From NCBI GenBank assembly GCA_963930775.1, contig OZ005692.1, positions 7,488,135 through 7,552,134 on the forward strand: DNA of 64,000 bases, written 5' to 3'. Numbering within the stretch: position 1 is the stretch's first letter; each line of letters opens with the position of its first letter. The position numbers were made by a program, and so were the translations under genes. Shown in pieces: positions 56,425-64,000 of the stretch. Under the pieces are notes generated by a model that searched no databases, was not told where the DNA came from, and saw only the letters and a program-made list of their open reading frames with translations. Source of the stretch: Cliona cf. orientalis (lineage: Eukaryota; Porifera; Demospongiae; Clionaida; Clionaidae).

Positions 56425-59400
56425 TCAGTTCTCGCTGACAGTGTTTCTTAAAAATAGTACACAATTTGTACACTTCCAATCCAGACTAGAGTCATAATCG
56501 ACACAGTCAAAGTGAAACCACTCAAAGCAATTCTCACACTGGATCATCGGACGTAACCTTTCATTTGGCATTCTACATACACAATAGACCTTTTCAGAAA
56601 CCATGTACTTGACCCGCCTGCCAAAAGGTAGCTACACGTCGTGTCTTGGTGATGGGAAATCGAATCATTTTTCCAGATTCAAAGCACGAAAGTAGGTGCT
56701 GTCTCATTAGGGCCACATTCCAGCAACACAGTGATGGATCAAAACCGTACACCAATTCTGTGGCACACGCAATGGCAAAAGCACCACAGTCACAGCAATT
56801 TGGTTGAGGCATTATGTTAATGATGTCAAATTTGACTTCGTGGCTGTTGGATTTTATCATAGCACAAACTTGTTTCTTTGTATTGAGGCTGATATCGGAA
56901 GTTTGGAAACTGTCAAAGACATTGATGGAATCAGTTACTCCACCTTCATGAATATCAACATTTGAAACAGTTATCCAATGGCCATTATCGTGCAATATCT
57001 GGATGAACCTCTGGCGTGGATGTACAGGTTTGTATTGGAAATGTTTTCCACACTGTGGAGTTTGCCACCCATCAATATCCTTCGCCTGCTGTGCTAGTAG
57101 AACGCTAGCAGCATAAATCACGCTATCACTAAGCCACAGTGTCGGTGATTCCAGAATCTCTTTGTCAGCAATAAATAGACATAAATTCTTAATCCAATAC
57201 TGATTTCCTGTTGATTTTTTACCTTGAGCAGGTGTTTCGTCATTCAAGTTACCTATATGTTATGAGATAGTAGCATAATAGTATTGAATTGGCATGCATG
57301 AGATTGAATAATCTTACTTTGAGACTCATCCGATAGCTGGTGCATTTGGCTGGTAGCTTTTTGCTGATTGCAGTATCGCTGCTTCCTACGCCTATCTGGT
57401 GGCTGCTGATTCTGACTGGTGGCTACTGGCTGCTGTGTTTCATCCTGATCTGGTAGCTGCTGCTTCTCATGCTTATCGGATGGCAGTGGTTGCTGCATCT
57501 CATCCTCATCTGGTGGCTGCTGTTCCTTACTCGTAGCTGGTTGCTGCTCCATGTCAACCAGATCTAGCGGCTGCTGCTTCTTGCCGCTAGCTACTTCCTG
57601 CTGTTTCTGACTGGTAGATTGTAGTTTCTCGTTTTTGTCTTTATTAGGTGGCAGCCGTTTCTTACCCCTAGCTGGGTACTGTTGGATATTATCCTTATCT
57701 AGAGGCTCCTGCTTCTTACCCCTAGTAGCCGGTGGCTGTTGCTTCCTATTCTTATGCCTATCTGGTGGCTGCAATTTCTTACTTGTAGCTGGTTGCTGTT
57801 CCATGTCATCCCGATCTAGTGGCTGCTGCTTCTTACCTCTACATAGTGGCTGCTGTTTCCGACTGGTAGATTGTGGGTGCTGTGATTTGTTCTTAATATC
57901 CGGTGGCTGCTGTTTGTTACCACTAGCTGGTGACTGCTGCTTATGACTGGAAGTCATTGGCTGTTGTTTATCTGATGATTGTTGTTTCTTCTCTCTATTC
58001 CTAGTTAGTGGCTGCATCTCTCGACCAACTACTGAATCCTGTTGGCTGGCTGTTGTCTGCTGCTTTTCATGCTCTGCTCCTCGCTGCTGCTTCAGAGTTA
58101 AGATCTGAGGAGTTTCCTGGCTTGCTCCATCATCCTCATCACTCAAAGTAGTTGCAGCTATATTATTATACACTTAGGTCAATTTACTACAAGAAGGCAG
58201 TTACTGATGGTCATACCTACTAATTTTTTCACTCTTGATAATGGTGTTGCTTTCTTCTTGTAAGACTGAGATGTACAGCTTTCTACAATTTACAGTAATT
58301 TAAATCTATGCGTGGTAGGTTATGATTATAGCTTACTTTTAAGGGACATCTGATTATTATCACCCTTTGATGCTTGACGTTTCTCCTTGATTAAACTTTT
58401 AGATGAGGATGCCTCTTTTTTCTTAGTTGACAATGAATTCGAATTCCCATCAACAATTGCAAGCTGGGGGTTACTTATGGCCATGAGGTATAGTATATGC
58501 ACAATCTTTACTTTATAATGTACCCTGGTAGCACCTTGAGGTTTCATTTTTCGAGCTTCAGGTACTCTCTTTTGATTGGCTGTAATCATGCATGCAATAT
58601 TATTACTGACACCGATGATGGCTGATTCAACATTCTTACTCATAGATGATTTCTGAATCCTCTCATTTGATAGTAATTGTTCTTTCTGTGCCTCGTTGCG
58701 GTTAGCTTTATCAACAATAATTTTAAAATTTAATTAGCATTAAAACAATAGTATCTGAGAAGTTACCGCTATCTAAAGATTTTTGCTTCTTGCTCTTCAC
58801 TTTTGCTAATTACAAGTCATGATGTAAAACATCTGTCAGTTTACTTATCATGCAGTGATAACATGCAAACACAATTAAATACCTGAATTCATGGTCTTAT
58901 TTAGAGGGTTGGCGTCAGACAATTTTGGAGGATTGGCTGTAAGTATTAATGGTCAATATAATCTTTGTACGTGCATGCATGCACAATGTGAATGTCTCAC
59001 CAGCAATAGTAAGAGCATGAAGATACTCAACGAGTTGTGGATTAAAGGAATCGCTCATTGAAGATGTACTTACTAGCTCCATTTTGTCTTCAAAAAAGGC
59101 AACAGCAAAACCACAATATCCTAGACCTTCCAGCTCCTCAAACTATAAAAAAAAAAAAGATTATTACGCAGTTTGCACACTGGGAGATGCATGTTTGAGT
59201 TATTTTCTCACGTATATCTTTATATCCGCAAACCATTAAAATGTGTGTGCCTATTTATATTAATTTTTACCTGGGAGTGTGGCACACTATGGCACATGCA
59301 ATAATTATAATAAAATACGGTAATTATAATACAGTTATATACGTACCAAATTCTGTATTCGAGTGAATATTTTGCTAGCTCTTTGAGCAATTCTTCGCTT

Positions 59401-60126
59401 TGTCATCGGCTCAGATGCTGAATCAACACACCTTTGCTGAAGGTTTTCCTTCTCTTTTTCGGTCAATCTCTTGTAAGCTTCACTTGCTTCTTTGTTAAAA
59501 ATTCCAGGATTATCAGCCATGGCAGCTTTCCCAGCTAAATATAATAGATATTTCACAATTAGCTAGCTGTAGCTATCTGTGTTAGCAAATAGTATATAGT
59601 TTCAAACCTTCTGACTTCGCAAACTCTTTTAAATATTCATGCCACGTTGTTGTTTTCCTTCGCTTTATGTTTGGAAACTGATTGGCCTCACTATCGTCTC
59701 CTTCAAAAGCTGCTTTTCGTTTCATGTTTCTCCTACGTATCCAATTCTATAGGATATATAATTTTAAACTTAAGTAGCTAGTCGCTATAGCTACATTGAG
59801 CATGGCTACTGTAGGCTACTCAGCTGGCATTAATTGATAGCTACCTCTATTTGGCTTTGAGCAAGACCAGTTGCTCCTGCAGCTGTATCAATAGCTGAGG
59901 CATGTTTCTTCCCCCATCCTCTCATTCCACGTGTATAGAATGACTCCAATACCTGGGTAACATGCTTAGGGAAGGGTTGGTACTTTACGAGTGATACTAG
60001 ATCGGTGTGATCTTCGGTGTCAACGTCGGACTGAGACCGGGCTTCAAGCTGATCTTCAGCCATTATTTCGTCAGCAGCTTCCATCTCCTCATCACCAAGG
60101 GAGTATTCCGACTCGGAAGAAGTCAT
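56425..60126 (-). CDS. Ulp1-type cysteine protease with PHD finger (transposon accessory gene)
   Basis: Phase-consistent first exons: 60126-59845 (acidic start MTSSESEYS), 59746-59608, 59534-59347 (HMG-like lysine/arginine-rich stretch with KEASEAYKRLTEKEKENL), 59142-59001, then small exons near 58935, 58650-58340 and 58173-57253. The last is a long Gln/Pro-rich repeat region (units like KKQQPLD-DMEQQPATSK). The exon to 56594 is a C48 (Ulp1/SENP) protease: NGHWI with catalytic His, VFDS, and PQPNCCDCGAFAIA with the Gln and catalytic Cys. The following PHD finger (VYCVC, MIQCENCFEWFHFDC, WKCTNC; stop at 56427-56425) is in another frame. One 1-nt change near 56630 would join them, and the gap is too short for an intron. 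Known role of such proteases in KDZ elements: probably SUMO or polyprotein processing, unproven. Confidence 0.75.
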
Positions 60127-60339
60127 CTTGAAAGGACGGAGCGCCCGATGCAGCTTTTCCCGCGCCCGCGTCTTTTATAAATCGGTGTATATAGGGTTAA
60201 ATTTTGGGGGGCACGCACCCCCTGTTATTCGCTACCAAAGTGTTAAAATTTATACAGTACTTTTAGTGGAAAAAGTTTCCGAACCGGGTGAAGTTGCTGA
60301 CTCGACAGTATCTTGGTGTTGAGTGGTGATCCGAGTGAC

Positions 60340-63300
60340 ATGGCTGATTTGCGATCCGCTTTCTTGGCGAGCCACGACGTCCTCGTAAAGAAATTGGATA
60401 CGGAGGCCTTACTTCCAGGCTGCGTGTCTCATGGACTGATAACACTAGAGGAACAGGAGTTCATTTCGCGGGAAGCCACTGGGTCTCAGAAGACAGATCA
60501 ATTTCTTTCCATCGTTCATCGCCGAGCGCAGCAAAAGCCCGGCACTTTTGAAGAGTTATTGAAGCTGCTTTCCGAATCCTCTGGGCAGTTTCTCGACGAT
60601 GTTTTGAAACAGATTAGAGCTAACTCTACCGATCCCAGCATCCAGGCCAGGTTCACGAGTGATGTGGACAGGTACAAGCCAATCTCTCAGAGGAAGCATG
60701 TTGAAGACAAGATTATCGAAAGCTTAAGCGTGAATGAAGTTTTGCCTCGGCTCATCTCACGTGGAGTTGTGACATTACAGGAAAATGAATTGATTCGGTG
60801 AGTACTTGTTCATCAAAATACATGTTCGTGTACAATTACTTTTGTGTATTTTAGGGGGTGTTACACACCACTACACCCCCCCCCCCCCTTTGCCTGGCTT
60901 ATCTATCCCTCAGTGTAGCCCTACTACAGCTTCAGAGAATGGATTTAATAGAAGATGCATGACCATTCCAACTATGTGATTAATTTTTGTCAAGTGCACA
61001 CGTGTTGCATTATCAATGTTCGCATAATAATTTGCATAATATTATTTATATGTAATATGCCCGCGAGGGCTGTATGGGATTTATTACCTGAGCCCGAGGG
61101 CGAAGGCAATAAATCCTATGCGGCCCGAGGGGGCGTGGTATAACTATTTTAAAGCCTACTATGGCAACACATCTGCATTACTATAGCAACGCATCCCGTA
61201 ATGACGTCATCTGACCACAACCATAGCAACTACAGCAGCTCCATAGCGACTGTATGACGTCATACTGTTTGAATGTATGTACTAGCTAGCCAGCTATGTA
61301 GCTGGTAGCGCTTTTGTCCGCTACTAGCAGCAATGATTCTACCTAGCTTCTTGCCTCTTGGTTCCTACAGTGACTATCGATCATCTACAGCTATTCTTTG
61401 ACTGAAATTCTGGCCTTTGTTGCTCGTTTTTATTTCTAAGGTAAGCAAAATGATTGGCTTGTATGGCCTGGAGGGATCTAGCTGTAAACGGGGAGTGTGC
61501 GTAGCTGAAACAGGCAGCATCAGGCTTACTGGGCTTTGTACAATTGTTTTGTAGTGCGTGGTAGAGATCCAGATTGTATTTACAAGCTAGCCACGATCAC
61601 TATGTATGCGTACGCACGTTGCAGCAGCAGTAGCTAGCTGCAGTGTGAGTCCTTTTACAAAACTAGCGATTAAATTGCTAGTCAACATGTACAGCCAAAA
61701 ACATTCACAACACCCATCTAATCTGTTCGTACATAGACATTGCTTTGGACATAGCTTCTAAGGCAAAGCTCATGGCGCAAGAACAGCTGGGCAATACTCG
61801 TATTGCCCTAACCACATCCTGGGTGATATGAGTATTGCCCTCGCCTTGGTCAGCTTTACAGCGTATAGCGGAAGTGTGTGGCACTTTGATCCACCCACGC
61901 AGTAGGCTTTAAGTGCATGTATCGGTATGTACATGTGTACATGTAGATCCCAGCCTTCATCAAAGGAGAAGGTCAGAGAGCTGCTGAGAGTCATCAAGTC
62001 TAAAGGGAAGTCTGCGTATGATGAATTCGTGGAGGCCTTGCTCCGGTCTGAGTCTCAGGTGTCATTAGGAGAGTGGCTAAAGAGTCAGCAGCCAATCATC
62101 AGTTAGTAAAGTATCAATAACATTTGGATCATGTATATATCCCCATGCATACACATTTGCACTATATAACCATCCACGACAAAACCAACCATATTGCGCT
62201 GGATATCAATCTGAGATACAGGCCTATTTAGTTGATGATTATCATTTTTCACTTTTTGGCAAAGATTGATAGAGGAATCATTCCTCTACACAAAAATCTG
62301 CTTCGTAGCTTCTAGAACGCTATACTTACTGAGTTATGGCTCGAAGAAGTCGGCCGGGTAGCTAACATTGACCGTCCATGATACGGAGCCGTTGCCATAG
62401 TTGCAGGTAGGCAAGCACGGCAGCTGCACAGAAAAAACTCTTCAGACACTTCTTTCTTCGATTTTGTGTGCTAACGATCTATAGACACGCTTCTTTTTTC
62501 GTTCTTTTCCATCGAAACGTCAGCTGCTGCTTTCTTTCCAATGTTTTGGCCGCCATCTGGCTCTTTGACTTAGTGGGCGTGGCCACGTACTTTGCATAAA
62601 CGGCGAGTATACGGACTTCCGCATGCAAGGTACGTAGCAATGTTTCATTGAGCTTGCTGCACATTTTTATTGCGGGCGATCCAGGTACATTTTGGCTCAT
62701 ATCTCCATGACTACACGGGCTAGAGACTTCAAATTTGCAGGAGCAATAGTTCAAAGGTTGTACTTGGTAATGGTGGCCTTAACTAAAAATCGGTTGTCAG
62801 CGCAATGTGGTTGGTTTTGTCATGGAAGGTCACATATACTACTAACTATCCACAAAGTTATACATGCATATGTACATGTACGTCCTCCCCCACCTACCGA
62901 GTTCGTGGCACATATTTTATGGTCATGTTTTACAATAGGCGTGTATTGTAAAGCTATGCTGACGAAGTGTATAACAAAGTCAGCCTGCCGCTAACACAGC
63001 TATGAAGTCATGAATTTTTATTTGGGAGGAGGGAGAACCCTGGGATTCCCCTATCCCAAATGAAGGCTGCAATACTCCTTGTGGACATTTTTAGCATTAA
63101 CATGCAGTCTGAGAGATCCTAAAATAAACCCAAATTGACTCATCCTTCCATCCCCCACCAAGGTCCTATATGAAATCCTATGTATGTATGTACTGTATAC
63201 TATTGTTAGTAAGGTAATCATTTCTTTATGTTTCCATGGACATGTGTTTATGCCACTTGTGACAACCAGCTTGAGCATGGCTCACAATGAAACACACTCT

Positions 63301-64000
63301 TTTTCTCCAGGCACAACATCAGAGATACTCAAATCAGAGAGAGTCAATCAATTTCTCAATGAGAGTGAAGAATTAGTGCGCAAACTAATGGCAGAAATAG
63401 CATTGAAATTTCAAAACCTGATCCTTGAAGAAGCTGCGACATTGTCAAGAGTGAAGACTGTAAGTTTCTCCCCCCCCCCCCCCCCCCCCAGAGCTAAATA
63501 GATTAATGACTGAAGGTTGTTGTGTTACAGGTAGGAGACGGAGCTGCGGCAGGGCCACCTCCCCCACCTGATACAACAAAGTCTAGAGCTGTGAGTTATA
63601 GAAACTACTACCTACATTGAAAGGTGACTTTTTGTGGGCATTAATGTGGCTGATGACCATGGCTGGCATGAATAATCAGGTGTATCAAGGTGACAACTTT
63701 GCAGCGCTGTAAAATGCCGTTGCTGTTTGTTGGCTGTAAACATTGTTACAGAGATCGTGCCTCACTATAATTATATTTTTGTTTCAGATTGCTGAACAGC
63801 TGAAGGAGATTACTGATGAGCTTCCCAAAGACATCCAAGAGGAAACCAAAGTGGCGTTTATGAAGCTGTTTCAAAAGATATCGGTGTTCACTATAAGTAG
63901 GGAGAATATTCAAGCAATTTGTGCTGATATCTTGGTGAAGCACTGCACTCATTTCCCATCTGGATGGCATCAAATTGCCTTCATCTACTATGGTCAGATC
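60340..64000 (+). CDS. tandem-CARD protein, partial (runs off the window)
   Basis: Phase-consistent exons: 60340-60797, 61947-62101, 63311-63459, 63531-63590 and 63788 to beyond 64000. The start is the first ATG (MADLRSAF). Residues about 1-90 form a CARD (LLPGCVSHGLITLEEQEFI, then TDQFLSIVHRRAQQKPGTFEELLKLL). A second CARD starts at about 115 (VEDKIIESLSVNEVLPRLISRGVVTLQENELI) and is completed by exon 2 (KVRELLRVIKSKGKSAYDEFVEALL). Exon 3 is helical and charged, exon 4 is a Pro-rich linker (PPPPPDTT), and exon 5 (EELP..., EETKVAFMKLFQKISVF) is not recognised. At 62104 TAG would stop the frame if the GTTAGT donor at 62102 is not used, giving a short CARD-only form. Role inferred: death-fold signalling adaptor. 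The KDZ transposon ends 50 bp upstream of its ATG. Confidence 0.83.
61055..61145. repeat. imperfect inverted repeat in CARD intron 1
   Basis: GGATTTATTACCTGAGCCCGAGGGC is nearly mirrored by GCAATAAATCC, with CGAGGG words around it. GGGGCGTGG follows. Possibly a small element remnant. Confidence 0.35.
61202..61262. promoter_or_regulatory. two perfect CRE-type sites
   Basis: TGACGTCA occurs at 61202-61209 and 61255-61262 in the first CARD intron, amid CATAGCAAC words. This could be an internal promoter or enhancer; the function is inferred. Confidence 0.35.
62102..63310. other. CARD gene intron 2
   Basis: Starts GTTAGT and ends TTTTCTCCAG. It contains GGGCGTGGC near 62575 and no recognised gene. 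Confidence 0.5.
63470..63489. repeat. poly-C tract in a 71-bp intron
   Basis: Twenty C residues between the donor at 63460 and the acceptor at 63530. Confidence 0.9.

Larger units (their letters stand above)
51300..60290. mobile_element. complete KDZ-superfamily DNA transposon, 8991 bp
   Basis: The left end (51300-51341) and right end (60248-60290, reversed) match from CACCCGGTTCGGAAAC through TTTTCCACT to GTACTGTA. AAGTTGC lies immediately outside both ends (51293-51299 and 60291-60297), a 7-bp target duplication. Inside are two convergent genes: a KDZ transposase (plus) and a Ulp1-protease/PHD gene (minus). KDZ/Zisupton elements are known to combine such a transposase with a Ulp1 domain. 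Matching ends and a perfect duplication suggest recent insertion. Confidence 0.85.

Noticed and set aside
56594..56640. Eighteen-base intron joining Ulp1 to PHD
   Set aside because: GT and AG are present but the length is far below any workable spliceosomal intron; a one-base frame change is simpler.
57635..57946. Cys/Gly-rich plus-strand open frame (secreted-like)
   Set aside because: It is the opposite strand of the Gln/Pro repeat exon of the transposon protease.

Overview
The window looks like nuclear DNA of an early-branching animal, most likely a demosponge (inferred; no species-level marker was checked). It is AT-rich and has short spliceosomal introns with GT/AG borders. It carries metazoan signalling genes (a SHP2-type phosphatase, a NACHT-LRR-Death receptor and a tandem-CARD protein), no operons, and many transposable elements and inverted repeats. 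All exon models below were made by eye from splice signals and reading-phase agreement.

Layout. 0-1 kb: broken multi-pass membrane (GPCR-like) gene, minus strand. 1.9-3.0 kb: small inverted-repeat element, then a P2X7-C-terminus-like zinc protein, plus strand. 4-9.8 kb: decayed multi-domain transposon-type gene with a FEN/PIN-like nuclease region and a tesmin-type CXC tail, minus strand. 12-13.2 kb and 43.7-45.4 kb: two copies of one large dispersed repeat. 15.0-15.8 kb: intact intronless hydroxyethylthiazole kinase (ThiM). 16.7-25.8 kb: nine-exon SHP2 homologue, minus strand, with a Penelope-like element and hammerhead-like cores in its 4.9-kb intron. 27.7-33.6 kb: NACHT-LRR-Roc-COR-Death gene, minus strand, interrupted by one in-frame TGA just after the NACHT P-loop. 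33.8-51.2 kb: repeat-rich, with Mutator-like non-autonomous elements, two adjacent perfect palindromes at 47.6 kb and a decayed LINE at 48.4-49.7 kb. 51.30-60.29 kb: apparently complete KDZ-superfamily DNA transposon with matching terminal inverted repeats and a 7-bp target duplication. It carries a plus-strand KDZ transposase and a convergent minus-strand Ulp1-protease/PHD gene. 60.34-64 kb: tandem-CARD gene, plus strand, running off the window and starting 50 bp from the transposon end.

How they fit together. The three host signalling genes (SHP2-like, NLR-ROCO-like, CARD protein) are all of innate-immune or tyrosine-kinase signalling type and lie within 48 kb, so the locus may be an immune-gene neighbourhood shaped by transposons. 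The strongest candidates for something undescribed are the NACHT-LRR-Roc-COR-Death architecture, the intact KDZ element next to the CARD gene's start, and a Mutator-like family that leaves 34-44-bp remnants still bracketed by perfect 9-bp duplications.
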